Positions 33,862 through 42,374 of a stretch of 64,000 bases of DNA are shown one piece after another. Location: positions 1 through 64,000 of the forward strand of contig NZ_BAAACF010000006.1 in assembly GCF_039521365.1 (NCBI RefSeq), read 5' to 3'. The notes below the pieces were generated by a model, which worked only from the letters and a program-made list of their open reading frames with translations, was not told the DNA's origin and did no database searches. The DNA is from Clostridium_AW malenominatum (GTDB lineage Bacteria > Bacillota > Clostridia > Clostridiales > Clostridiaceae). Every line of letters starts with the position of its first letter. The first letter of the stretch is position 1. The position numbers and the translations under genes are program-made.

Positions 33862-33960
33862 AATTCCACCCTCTCCCCATTTCCTATATTACTATTTATC
33901 TGTAGTAATAGATTAATGGATATTTCATTTTTTTACAACTATATTATGGTGAAAAAACAA

Positions 33961-33991
33961 GAAAAGTTGTGCCTTTAAAGACACAACTTTA
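33961..33991 (-). terminator. terminator after the SPFH gene
   Basis: AAAGTTGTG/CACAACTTT stem with a T-rich tail on the reverse strand, directly after the SPFH stop. Confidence 0.75.
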
Positions 33992-33998
33992 TATATTT

Positions 33999-34943
33999 TT
34001 AGCCCCTATTTTGATTTAACAATTCACCTACTGCTGCAATGCTACCAAAGGATGATAGAGTTTCATTAGGCAGTATAAGTTTATTAGCTGGATTCTTAGC
34101 CATTTCTTGAAGTGCCTCTACTTGTTTTAAAGCAATAACTGTTTCATTAGTACCTGATTCAAGTATAGCTTTATTAACCATCTCAATTGCTTTTGCCTGG
34201 GCTTTTGCCACAGCTTCTATAGCTTCAGCTTTACCATCAGCTTCAAGTACTTGAGATTGTCTTAAACCTTCTGCACGTCTAATGTTTGCTTCCTTTTCAG
34301 CCTCTGCCTGAAGGATTTTTGCCTGTTTTTCTCCTTCACCTCTAGTGATTTCTGATTGCTTTTGACCTTCTGCCTGAAGTATAGCAGCTCTCTTATCTCT
34401 TTCAGCTCTCATTTGTTTTTCCATAGCTTGTTGAATTTCTGCTGGTGGAATAATATTTTTAATTTCAACAGATAAAATCTTTATTCCATAAGCATCTGTT
34501 ATTTGGTCAACCACTTGTAATAATTCATTGTTTATTTTATCTCTTCCTGATAAAACTTCATCTAAAGACATGTTACCAACAATATTTCTCATATTAGTTA
34601 TAGTTGAATAAACTATACCTGATTTATAATTTTCAATATTATAAACTGCGTCTTTTGCACTCATAACTTTGTAGAATATAACATTGTCTATAGATATTTT
34701 AACGTTATCTTTAGTTATAACGCTTTGTGGCTCTATATCTAAAATTTGTTGCTTTGTAGATACTTTTTTTCTTACAAAGTCTGCAAAAGGTATAGTAAAA
34801 TGCCACCCTGGTTCTAATACCTTATAGAATTGTCCAAATCTTTCTAAGATGTAAAGATAGCCTGTGTTTACTATTTTAATTGAAGAAAGTACTGCTAACA
34901 ATACTATAAGCAGAATAAAAATAAAAACTATTTTTCCTAACAT
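33999..34943 (-). CDS. SPFH/band 7 (stomatin/QmcA-like) membrane scaffold protein
   Basis: A 314-residue protein with one N-terminal membrane helix, the SPFH domain (residues about 20-190, with RFGQFYKVLEPGWHFTIPF and EIKNIIPPAEIQQAMEKQM) and an Ala/Glu-rich coiled coil at 190-270 (KQAKILQAEAEKEANIRRAE). It forms membrane microdomain scaffolds. It overlaps the NfeD gene, the standard partner of SPFH proteins. GGAGGGG precedes the ATG. Confidence 0.93.
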   Translation of the reverse strand: MLGKIVFIFILLIVLLAVLSSIKIVNTGYLYILERFGQFYKVLEPGWHFTIPFADFVRKKVSTKQQILDIEPQSVITKDNVKISIDNVIFYKVMSAKDAVYNIENYKSGIVYSTITNMRNIVGNMSLDEVLSGRDKINNELLQVVDQITDAYGIKILSVEIKNIIPPAEIQQAMEKQMRAERDKRAAILQAEGQKQSEITRGEGEKQAKILQAEAEKEANIRRAEGLRQSQVLEADGKAEAIEAVAKAQAKAIEMVNKAILESGTNETVIALKQVEALQEMAKNPANKLILPNETLSSFGSIAAVGELLNQNRG

Positions 34944-35452
34944 TGGTGTTCCCCTCCTAATATTTTCTTAATCACTAATTTATTTCCCTCTATACCAATA
35001 ATTTTAATTCTGTCACCTCGATTAATTATCTCTCCATCTAATTTTACTGTCCAATATATACCATCTATCTTCATTAACGCATTGTCATGTATATCTTCTT
35101 CAGCCGTTAGCTCTCTTCCTATATATCCTTCCTCCATGGTTGGAGTCTTTGGAACGGATTTATTTAAAGCTTCCTTTGCCAAAGGATATCCTATTGCTAC
35201 AAATAGTGCACTTACACTTATAAAAGTGATAACTTGTACAGTAAACGAGTAGTTTAAAATCAATGCTATTAAGGATGCCAAAGAACCTACGGTAAACCAC
35301 ACGAATAATAAACTACTTGTTACTAAATCAATAGCAACACCAGTAACGCCTATAGCTACCCACAATAAAATTGATGCTACAATTTTTATGATAACCCCCT
35401 CCTTCCAAAATAGAGAATAATTGATTTTTAACATTATTATTGTTATTATCAT
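34937..35452 (-). CDS. NfeD family membrane protein; start codon uncertain
   Basis: An NfeD-like protein with three hydrophobic segments (VASILLWVAIGVTGVAIDLV onward) and a C-terminal OB-fold beta-barrel (EGYIGRELTAEEDIHDNALM, INRGDRIKIIGIEGNKLVIKK). It partners the SPFH protein. The given frame is the longest. However, a perfect TATAAT (35456-35451) overlaps its first ATG, and the only good ribosome site, GGAAGGAGGGGG, lies at about 35407-35396. The next in-frame codons are GTT ATC ATA AAA ATT GTA, so translation may begin at a near-cognate ATA, ATC or ATT close to 35390. Confidence 0.8.
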   Translation of the reverse strand: MIITIIMLKINYSLFWKEGVIIKIVASILLWVAIGVTGVAIDLVTSSLLFVWFTVGSLASLIALILNYSFTVQVITFISVSALFVAIGYPLAKEALNKSVPKTPTMEEGYIGRELTAEEDIHDNALMKIDGIYWTVKLDGEIINRGDRIKIIGIEGNKLVIKKILGGEHQC

Positions 35453-35537
35453 TATACAATAATTCTTTACTAATTTGCAGCTTTTAAACTATTTATAAGG
35501 TAAATTTAAGTATTAAATATAAATTGGAGGAGTATCT

Positions 35538-37469
35538 ATGGAAAATAAAACTTATAGTCCTAAATATGATTTCATAAATGTAGCAGCAGCATGTCCAGTA
35601 ACCAATGTTTGTGATATAAAATTCAATGTTGATAATATTAAAATTTCCATTCTCGATGCTTTAAAGGAAAATGTAAAGTTCATAGTATTTCCAGAGCTTT
35701 CTGTGACCTCCTATAGTTGTGGAGATTTATTTTTAAATGGTTCTTTTCTTTCAAAAGCTATGGATGGAATTGAAAATATATGCCTTTTTTCAAAAGATAA
35801 GGACATATTAATTGCAGTAGGGGCTCCTTTAATTTTTAAAGACTCCTTATATAATGCTGCTTTCATTATATATGAGGGCAAAATTTTAGGAATTGTACCT
35901 AAAAGCTTCGTACCTAATTATTCTGAGTTCTACGAAAAAAGATGGTTTTCTGAGGGACTACATATAAAAAATGAAGAGGTTAATTTAAATTTTCAAAAGA
36001 ACATTCCTTTTGGTGTAGATTTAATTTTTAATAGCTATCCCTTTAACTTTGGAATTGAGGTATGTGAAGACCTTTGGGTCACCATTCCTCCTAGTAGTTA
36101 TTTAAGTTTAAAAGGAGCTAATATAATAGCTAATCTCTCTGCTTCCAATGAAATAGTTAGCAAAGCTTCTTATAGAAAAGACTTAGTTAAATCCCAAAGT
36201 GGACGCTGTGTATGTGGATATGTTTATTCTTCTGCTGGAGTTTTTGAATCCTCCTCAGATTTATTATTTAGTGGCCATTTACTTATAGGAGAAAATGGCT
36301 CTATATTAAAAGAAAATGAACGCTTTGAACGAAAAGGTAATATAATAGTATCTTCAATTGATGTAGATAAATTAATTAAAGAGAGAATTAAAAATACTAG
36401 TTTCAAAGATAATGAAAGAAATATTTCTTTTCATGTAAGAGAAATAGAATTTTCCTTTAAAAATTTAGATTTTAAAATGAATAGATCTATAGAAAAACAT
36501 CCCTTTGTTCCACATAATATAAACGCACGTAATGATAGATGCAAAGAAATATTTAACATACAAAGTTCAGCTTTAGCTAAAAGAATGATACATACTGGAC
36601 TTAAAAAAGCAGTGCTTGGAATATCTGGAGGCCTAGACTCAACTCTTGCACTTTTAGTCATTGTAAAAACTTTTGATTTATTAAATATAAATCGTGAAAA
36701 TATTATTGCTATAACTATGCCTGGCTTTGGAACTACAGACAGAACCTATAATAATGCCATAAACCTATGTAAAAAACTAGGAACGGATTTAAGAGAAGTT
36801 AATATTGTTACTTCTTGTCTTCAACATTTTAAGGATATTAATCATGACCCTAATATTCACGATATAACCTATGAAAATGTGCAGGCAAGAGAAAGAACTC
36901 AGATCTTAATGGATGTGGCTAACAAAGAAGGTGGCATAGTTATAGGTACAGGTGATTTATCTGAATTGGCTCTAGGGTGGTGCACATATAATGGGGATCA
37001 AATGTCCATGTACTCTGTGAACTCTTCCATACCAAAAACCTTAGTAAAGTTTTTAGTAAGATATGTTAGTGATGAAGAAGTAGAAGAGGAAATTTCAAAT
37101 ATCTTAATAGATATTTTAGATACCCCAGTAAGCCCTGAGCTTCTACCTAAAGATAAAGAAGGTAAAATAGTTCAAAAAACTGAAGATATTGTAGGCCCTT
37201 ATGAACTTCATGACTTTTTTCTTTATTATTTTTCAAAGGGATTTTCTCCCGAAAAAATACTTTATTTAGGAGAAATAGCCTTCGAAGGAGTTTATGGTAC
37301 AGAAACAATACATAAATGGCTACAATTATTTATAAAAAGATTCTTCACACAACAATTTAAACGAACTGCTATGCCAGATGGCCCAAAAGTTGGTTCTATT
37401 AGCCTATCACCTAGAGGAGATTGGAGAATGCCTTCTGATGCGAGCTTTAATAGTTTTTTAGGTTTTTAA
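35538..37469 (+). CDS. nadE: glutamine-dependent NAD+ synthetase
   Basis: A 643-residue two-domain enzyme for the last step of NAD synthesis. Residues 1-280 are the nitrilase-type glutaminase with Glu (FPELSVTSY), Lys (VPKSFVPNY) and Cys (GIEVCEDLW). Residues 330-643 are the synthetase with the pyrophosphate loop GISGGLDSTLALL and GTGDLSELALGWCTYNGDQM. The length fits the long bacterial form. TGGAGGAG precedes the ATG. No operon partner. Confidence 0.96.
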   Translation: MENKTYSPKYDFINVAAACPVTNVCDIKFNVDNIKISILDALKENVKFIVFPELSVTSYSCGDLFLNGSFLSKAMDGIENICLFSKDKDILIAVGAPLIFKDSLYNAAFIIYEGKILGIVPKSFVPNYSEFYEKRWFSEGLHIKNEEVNLNFQKNIPFGVDLIFNSYPFNFGIEVCEDLWVTIPPSSYLSLKGANIIANLSASNEIVSKASYRKDLVKSQSGRCVCGYVYSSAGVFESSSDLLFSGHLLIGENGSILKENERFERKGNIIVSSIDVDKLIKERIKNTSFKDNERNISFHVREIEFSFKNLDFKMNRSIEKHPFVPHNINARNDRCKEIFNIQSSALAKRMIHTGLKKAVLGISGGLDSTLALLVIVKTFDLLNINRENIIAITMPGFGTTDRTYNNAINLCKKLGTDLREVNIVTSCLQHFKDINHDPNIHDITYENVQARERTQILMDVANKEGGIVIGTGDLSELALGWCTYNGDQMSMYSVNSSIPKTLVKFLVRYVSDEEVEEEISNILIDILDTPVSPELLPKDKEGKIVQKTEDIVGPYELHDFFLYYFSKGFSPEKILYLGEIAFEGVYGTETIHKWLQLFIKRFFTQQFKRTAMPDGPKVGSISLSPRGDWRMPSDASFNSFLGF

Positions 37470-37542
37470 TTAATTAAAACTTGCTCATAATATAATACTA
37501 TAATATAATCTAGTCTATATTACCAAAAGAGGAGAGATGTAC

Positions 37543-38061
37543 ATGAGTAATCCAATTTTTACAATAACTATGGAAAATGGAGATGTAATGAAGGGAGAAT
37601 TATATCCTGAAATTGCACCTAATACTGTTAACAACTTTATTAGTTTAATTAATAAGGGATTTTATAATGGTATTAGTTTTCATAGAGTAATACCTGGTTT
37701 TGTTATACAGGGAGGATGTCCTGAAGGAACTGGTATGGGTGGCCCTGGCTATTCTATCAGAGGTGAATTTAAAGGAAATAAATTTAATAATGAATTAAAA
37801 CATACCCTTGGAGTTTTATCCATGGCTAGATCCATGAACGTTAACTCAGCAGGAAGCCAATTCTTTATAATGATAGGCAATACTCCACATTTAGATGGAC
37901 AGTACGCTGGATTTGGAAAAATCACAGAAGGACTAGAAATAGCTCTAAAAATAGGTGGCGTAAAGACTGACAGAAATGATAAACCAGTAGAGGCGCAGAC
38001 AATTAAAGAAATCACTGTGGATACTTTAGGAGTAGAATATCCTGAACCAGAGAAAATGTAG
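37543..38061 (+). CDS. ppiB: cyclophilin-type peptidyl-prolyl cis-trans isomerase
   Basis: A 172-residue cytosolic cyclophilin. Conserved residues are seen in GISFHRVIPGFVIQGGCPEGTGMGGPG, LSMARSMNVNSAGSQFFIM, HLDGQYAGFGKITEG. It lacks a signal peptide. An ATG at 37537 is in frame, but GAGGAGAG is too close to it, so the ATG at 37543 is chosen. It ends at a perfect bidirectional hairpin. Confidence 0.95.
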   Translation: MSNPIFTITMENGDVMKGELYPEIAPNTVNNFISLINKGFYNGISFHRVIPGFVIQGGCPEGTGMGGPGYSIRGEFKGNKFNNELKHTLGVLSMARSMNVNSAGSQFFIMIGNTPHLDGQYAGFGKITEGLEIALKIGGVKTDRNDKPVEAQTIKEITVDTLGVEYPEPEKM

Positions 38062-38063
38062 TG

Positions 38064-38090
38064 AAAAACCCATGCAACGCATGGGTTTTT
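38064..38090. terminator. bidirectional terminator
   Basis: AAAAACCCATGC-AAC-GCATGGGTTTTT is a perfect 12-pair stem between convergent ppiB and the XRE gene. Confidence 0.9.
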
Positions 38091-38091
38091 A

Positions 38092-38310
38092 TTATTGAAT
38101 AACTAAATCATCTATCTTACAACATAATATGTTCGCTAAAACTATAACCTTTTGAAAGCTGGGGTTTCTTTTATCTCCTCTTTCAAGTTCCTCTAGATAT
38201 GACTTTGAAATTGAAGTTTCATATTTTGGGTTTTTAGTTAAATTCTCTATATCAGAAGCCGTATATCCTAAATTTAATCTATACTCTCTTATTTTTTTCC
38301 CATTTAACAT
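38092..38310 (-). CDS. small XRE-type helix-turn-helix regulator
   Basis: A 72-residue one-domain DNA-binding protein. The helix-turn-helix covers residues 5-66 (IREYRLNLGYTASDIE, SYLEELERGDKRNPSFQKVIVLANIL). GGGGGG precedes the ATG. No toxin or phage partner is visible, so its target is unknown. Confidence 0.8.
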   Translation of the reverse strand: MLNGKKIREYRLNLGYTASDIENLTKNPKYETSISKSYLEELERGDKRNPSFQKVIVLANILCCKIDDLVIQ

Positions 38311-38526
38311 GTGAAGCCCCCCTTATTTTGTTTTTAACTTATTTTTATTATAACAGATTTTTTTATAAAAATATAGTCATTTTTCAAATTTAACAGAAAT
38401 AAATTCAACTTTAACTGTTAATTTACTTACCATAACGAACGTTAATTGTGTGTTAAGTGATATGACCCATGTAATCACTACCCCTTATTCTTGCTGTATA
38501 ATATAATTACTATGGCTTTTGAAGTT

Positions 38527-38910
38527 TTATGCAAGTATCTTCCAAGCTACATAACTAATTATTAAAATCCACATTGTTAATATAATAGCTCCTGCAATCT
38601 TACTTTCCTTAGCCCCTTCTTTAATCATTTCTTCTGAATGCTCTCTGCATTCTTCCATAACTTCTTTTGGTATTAACTTAACTGCCAAAGAAATTCCTAA
38701 AGGCAATAATATAAGATCATCTAAATATCCTATTATAGGTATAAAATCGGGAATTAAATCTATGGGACTTAAAGCATAAGCTACAACTAGTATTGCAACT
38801 ATTTTTGCATGAATAGGCGTGTCCTTTCTTTTGTATGCCAAATACAATGCCCCTACTTCTTTTTTTAGCATTTTACCTTTAAACTTTAGTTTTTCAATTA
38901 TTTCTTTCAT
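38527..38910 (-). CDS. YkvA family membrane protein (DUF1232)
   Basis: A 127-residue protein with the DUF1232 core AYALSPIDLIPDFIPIIGYLDDLILLP at about 47-75 and a C-terminal helix. The function of the family is not established. AGGAGA lies about 12 bases before the ATG. The intergenic region to 38311 holds AT-rich DNA; a TATAAT-like box is on the forward strand near 38499, but no forward gene follows. Confidence 0.85.
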   Translation of the reverse strand: MKEIIEKLKFKGKMLKKEVGALYLAYKRKDTPIHAKIVAILVVAYALSPIDLIPDFIPIIGYLDDLILLPLGISLAVKLIPKEVMEECREHSEEMIKEGAKESKIAGAIILTMWILIISYVAWKILA

Positions 38911-38965
38911 ATTAATTTAATTTCTCCTAATATAATTTAATAATTACCTCAATATTATAATAGAT

Positions 38966-38993
38966 AAAAAAAAATGTGGCAATTACACCACAT
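38966..38993 (-). terminator. terminator overlapping the end of the oxidoreductase gene
   Basis: ATGTGG/CCACAT stem followed by nine T residues on the reverse strand; the upstream arm is inside the last codons. Confidence 0.75.
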
Positions 38994-40083
38994 AAAAAGG
39001 TTTTAATACATAACTCGCCCACTTCAGTAAATCAAATTCCGTTTCGTCACTATGTATTTTATCAATTAATTTATCCGTAATTTTATTGTCTAGATTCTTT
39101 ATCATAAAATCTAATTGATTATCGCTTAAACTTTCTAATGCCTTTCTAATAAGGAGTGAATTATTGTAGTTTTCTATTAGTACCTTGGTTTGCTCTTCAT
39201 ATTTCTTTAAACCTATCATATCTTCTGCTGCATATATTCCTGTTAGAATTGAGGTGAATTGCCCAAAGCCTAAAGCTGGAGAAATTGCTCCAAAACAGTT
39301 ACCAACAAAATAAGTGTTATCAATCTTTGGTCTTTTACAAATCCCTATTATATATCTAGTTATTTCAAATCTATCTGTAATTTTCAAACTTTGTTTCATG
39401 TCATTACATATTTTATTATAAAAACTATTCCACATATAATTTAGATCTCTTTCCTTAGTTTCTGTATAGTCAGGATAACTTATTACAATATTTGCTTCCT
39501 TATCTGAATATGGAATAATATAGGCGTACCCCTTAGGTGCAAATTCATGGTTAAACCATATAGAAATTAGATTATCATCAAAATTTCCTTCTACAGTAGC
39601 TCCTTTTAAAGTGGCTGTAAGACCAATAGTATAGTTATTGAGTTTTATTGAATACGCTCCATCTCCTGTAGCTAGTACTACATGAGTAAATTCCTTCGCT
39701 AATTCTTCATAGCTATACTGGGAATTATAAATTATCTCTCCTTTATACTGTTTCCTTAATTGTTCCTCAAAGGAGTCCTTCTGTCTTCCCCTTATATTTG
39801 ATTTTCCTAAGTTTCCTTTTATAGAACCTACTTCATTTTTAGAATGAAAATTAACTCTATTGATATCATTAATCCCTTTAAACTCTATGCCATATTCATT
39901 TTTAATATATTCTAAACAATTATTATAGGGTTTGTTCAATATATTAAAAACAGCTTCTGCATTAACAAATCTATCTCCTACCCTATTTCTTTTTTCAAAA
40001 ACTACAGGGTGAATTCTTTGCTTTTCTAAAGTAATCGCACAAGATAAACCTGATAATCCTGCTCCCATAATTGCAACTTTCAT
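38983..40083 (-). CDS. FAD-dependent oxidoreductase (geranylgeranyl-reductase-like)
   Basis: A 366-residue flavoprotein. FAD is bound at GAGLSGLSCAITLEKQ at the N-terminus, ATGDGAYSI in the middle and VGNCFGAISPALGFGQF near residue 270. The layout fits the geranylgeranyl reductase/halogenase-like group. Substrate unknown: it could act on isoprenoid lipids or a quinone-like compound. GGAGGTGG precedes the ATG. It is a monocistronic gene. Confidence 0.82.
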   Translation of the reverse strand: MKVAIMGAGLSGLSCAITLEKQRIHPVVFEKRNRVGDRFVNAEAVFNILNKPYNNCLEYIKNEYGIEFKGINDINRVNFHSKNEVGSIKGNLGKSNIRGRQKDSFEEQLRKQYKGEIIYNSQYSYEELAKEFTHVVLATGDGAYSIKLNNYTIGLTATLKGATVEGNFDDNLISIWFNHEFAPKGYAYIIPYSDKEANIVISYPDYTETKERDLNYMWNSFYNKICNDMKQSLKITDRFEITRYIIGICKRPKIDNTYFVGNCFGAISPALGFGQFTSILTGIYAAEDMIGLKKYEEQTKVLIENYNNSLLIRKALESLSDNQLDFMIKNLDNKITDKLIDKIHSDETEFDLLKWASYVLKPFYVV

Positions 40084-40143
40084 TATGCCACCTCCTTGTG
40101 TTAGTATTTATCAATTAAAAATTTTTATGTTTATAATAAAAAT

Positions 40144-40191
40144 AAAACTCCTACAGAACTTCCATTATTATAGAAATTCCGTAGGAGTTTT
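40144..40191 (-). terminator. terminator of the small-ORF/HD operon
   Basis: AAAACTCCTAC and GTAGGAGTTTT form the base of a long stem, directly after the 35-residue gene. Confidence 0.8.
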
Positions 40192-40199
40192 CACCTTAT

Positions 40200-40307
40200 T
40201 TAAACTTTAGGCAACCCTCTAACAGGCTTAGTCATGTCTGGATCTGAATCCTTTGGGTTTTTATTTTTATTATCGTTTTTTCTTTTCTTTTCATCTTTAA
40301 CAGCCAT
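40200..40307 (-). CDS. 35-residue Lys/Asp/Asn-rich small protein, unknown function
   Basis: A complete small gene: AAAGGAGGAG, then ATG, 35 codons and TAA. The product starts MAVKDEKKRKNDNK and ends MTKPVRGLPKV; it is hydrophilic and probably disordered. It follows the HD-domain gene by 13 bases and is followed by a strong terminator, so it is the last gene of that operon. A second small basic protein lies at the other end of the operon. No family recognised. Confidence 0.72.
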   Translation of the reverse strand: MAVKDEKKRKNDNKNKNPKDSDPDMTKPVRGLPKV

Positions 40308-40320
40308 AAAAACTCCTCCT

Positions 40321-40962
40321 TTAATGAATATGAGTTAGCTTTTTTGCTTTTTCTTTAGCCTTTAGTAGAAACTCCTCAACGCTCTCCATTTCCTCTTTGA
40401 CCTTTTTATCATCCATATTCCCTCTACCTACCCTATCACATTTAGCTAGTAATGCAATCTCCTCAGGGGATATCTCTTCAAGCATTTTATCAATTTCAGC
40501 AAAGGGCATGTTTTTTACAACAAAAAGAGGTTGCATATGCCATCTAATTAAATCTGCTACCTTCTCAATAAACTCTTTATCTTCGGTAAATTCTCCTAAA
40601 AACTCTATGGCCATTTTCTTTCCTACTTTGTCGTGGTCATAAGAAGTTATCTTTCCTTTTCTTACTTTAGTAGTAGGTGCTTTGCCAATATCATGAAGTA
40701 GAGCGGCCCACATAAAAACCATGGAATCCTCACTTAAATGCCTTAAGGTTGCAGCCTTATCTACCACTAGCATGGTATGATTCCACACACTACCCTCTGG
40801 ATGATGAGTGGGGCTTTGTTCTGTATTTATTAAATCCCAAATAAACTTAAAAGGATAGATATTATATTCATCATTTTTACATACTTCATTAAAATAAATA
40901 GATGGCTTTTCATCCTTTAAAAGATGATTATTAAATTCTTCAAAAATTATATTTTTATCCAT
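40321..40962 (-). CDS. HD-domain phosphohydrolase
   Basis: A 213-residue HD-superfamily protein. Metal ligands: HPEGSVWNHTMLV (H), AALLHDIGKAPTT (HD), YDHDKVG and RWHMQPL. It resembles the HD domain of bacterial tRNA nucleotidyltransferases, without the nucleotidyltransferase part. The substrate is probably a nucleotide or RNA 2',3'-cyclic phosphate; this is a guess from resemblance. AAGGGAAG precedes the ATG. It is flanked by two small basic genes in one operon. Confidence 0.85.
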   Translation of the reverse strand: MDKNIIFEEFNNHLLKDEKPSIYFNEVCKNDEYNIYPFKFIWDLINTEQSPTHHPEGSVWNHTMLVVDKAATLRHLSEDSMVFMWAALLHDIGKAPTTKVRKGKITSYDHDKVGKKMAIEFLGEFTEDKEFIEKVADLIRWHMQPLFVVKNMPFAEIDKMLEEISPEEIALLAKCDRVGRGNMDDKKVKEEMESVEEFLLKAKEKAKKLTHIH

Positions 40963-40979
40963 AAATTTATCTTCCCTTA

Positions 40980-41084
40980 CTATTTTTTAGTTTCAGGAAC
41001 AGGCTGTTGATTTTTATTTCTTTTCTTAGTTTCACCATTTTTAACTTCCTCTGGTGCAGATCTTTTCATTCCCTTTTTAGCCAT
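40980..41084 (-). CDS. 34-residue Lys-rich small protein, unknown function
   Basis: A complete small gene: AAAGGAGG, then ATG at 41084 (another in-frame ATG at 41090 is too close to the ribosome site), 34 codons and TAG. The product begins MAKKGMKRSAPEEVKNGETK and ends QPVPETKK. It is basic and hydrophilic. It precedes the HD gene by 17 bases and is probably the first gene of the three-gene operon. Confidence 0.72.
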   Translation of the reverse strand: MAKKGMKRSAPEEVKNGETKKRNKNQQPVPETKK

Positions 41085-41164
41085 ATCCATTCCTCCTTTA
41101 ATATTAACTTATATTTTTATCTTCTTCAAATATATCTTTCCCAAAACATTTATAATTAAATATA

Positions 41165-41193
41165 AAAAAAGGAGGTTAATTCAACCTCCTTTT
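41165..41193 (-). terminator. terminator after the FMN-binding protein
   Basis: AAAAGGAGGTT/AACCTCCTTTT stem with T-run on the reverse strand. Confidence 0.85.
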
Positions 41194-41196
41194 ACA

Positions 41197-42213
41197 TTAT
41201 TTTTTTAAGCTTTCATTAAAGAATTTAATTGCATTATTTACGCCGTATACTACACCTTCAGAGCTTAAAGTAGCTCCACTTACAGTTTCTACTGCATTTT
41301 CTCCGCTTCCAAACTCTAATGGCTTAGCTGCTGATTTATCTACAAATCTATCAGTAAAGTCTTTATCTAAAATTACATCTCCAACTCCTGGAGTTTCTCC
41401 ATTTTGTACAACTCTAATTCCAGTTATTTTTCCTTCTAAAGAAATACCAACTAGAGTTTTTAAGTCTACACTGTCGCTGTAACCTCCAGAGATAGCAGTA
41501 ATAGCATATCCTATCACTTGACCACCTTTGTAAACTTCTTGAACTTCAGCAATATTATCGCCTAATGCAACTTCAAATGGCTTCATTTCATCGCCTTCTG
41601 GCATTGCATCTTTAACAGTTACTTCCTTCTTGCTAGGATCTGAAGATTCTTCCCCTAAAATCTGTTCTTTATAGAAGTTAATAGCTGTATTAACCCCTGC
41701 AACCATAGCTCCTGAACTTATACTAGCTCCAGTAATTGATTCGATTTCATTATCCGCTGCTGCAGTACCTTTTACAAGCTTTAACTTTTCTTTTATTTCT
41801 TTATCTCTATATTTTGATAATAATTTCTCATCTTCGATTACAGTTCCTATACCTGGAGTTTCACCATGAGAAACTATTTTAATTCCACCAATTTTTCCTT
41901 CTTTAGTAATACCTACTGTCATCTTTATCGGTCCGCCAAATCCATTAGTCGTAACAATAACAGCATGTCCAACAACTTCACCATTTTCTAAAGCTTCAAA
42001 AACTCCTGAAACGTTTTCTACACCTTCAAGATTTACATCCATTTGCTTTACATCATTTGCATTATTTTTAGGTAGTATAACACTTAATTGCAAACTTTCC
42101 AATCTTTCTCTCTCTGCAATTATGTCTTTTGTTGCTCCATGAGCCACTCCTAGAATAAGTCCACAAATTGATGTTATTAATAATAAAACAATTGTACCTT
42201 TAAATTTCTTCAC
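41197..42213 (-). CDS. membrane-anchored protein with two FMN_bind domains (RnfG-like)
   Basis: A 338-residue protein with one N-terminal membrane helix (TIVLLLITSICGLILGV) and two copies of the RnfG/NqrC FMN-binding domain (about 75-190 and 215-335). Each copy ends in a flavinylation-type motif, ESITGASISS and ETVSGATLSS, and carries GETPGIG/GETPGVG. In Rnf the flavin is covalently bound through such a motif. Here the gene is alone, not in an rnf cluster. The frame is open to 42255, but AGGAGG fits a GTG start at 42213. It may pass electrons across the membrane surface. Confidence 0.88.
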   Translation of the reverse strand: MKKFKGTIVLLLITSICGLILGVAHGATKDIIAERERLESLQLSVILPKNNANDVKQMDVNLEGVENVSGVFEALENGEVVGHAVIVTTNGFGGPIKMTVGITKEGKIGGIKIVSHGETPGIGTVIEDEKLLSKYRDKEIKEKLKLVKGTAAADNEIESITGASISSGAMVAGVNTAINFYKEQILGEESSDPSKKEVTVKDAMPEGDEMKPFEVALGDNIAEVQEVYKGGQVIGYAITAISGGYSDSVDLKTLVGISLEGKITGIRVVQNGETPGVGDVILDKDFTDRFVDKSAAKPLEFGSGENAVETVSGATLSSEGVVYGVNNAIKFFNESLKK

Positions 42214-42338
42214 TCCTAAATACCTCCTACCCTGATAAATATAATTCCTCTTCACTTATGTTAATATATTATCATTTTAGTGTCAATAATATTTATGAAT
42301 TTAGTATAATATTCTTTCAAAAGAGTACAATAAATAGA

Positions 42339-42363
42339 GAATCTACCATTTTATGATAGACTC
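42339..42363 (-). terminator. terminator of the riboflavin operon
   Basis: GAGTCTATCAT-AAA-ATGGTAGATTC hairpin (two G-T type mismatches) with a T-rich tail on the reverse strand, after ribH. Confidence 0.65.
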
Positions 42364-42374
42364 CCTTCATTGTT

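Noticed and set aside
38390..38526. TATAAT-like box and possible forward small gene upstream of ykvA
   Set aside because: No ribosome site or open frame of supportable length follows on the forward strand.
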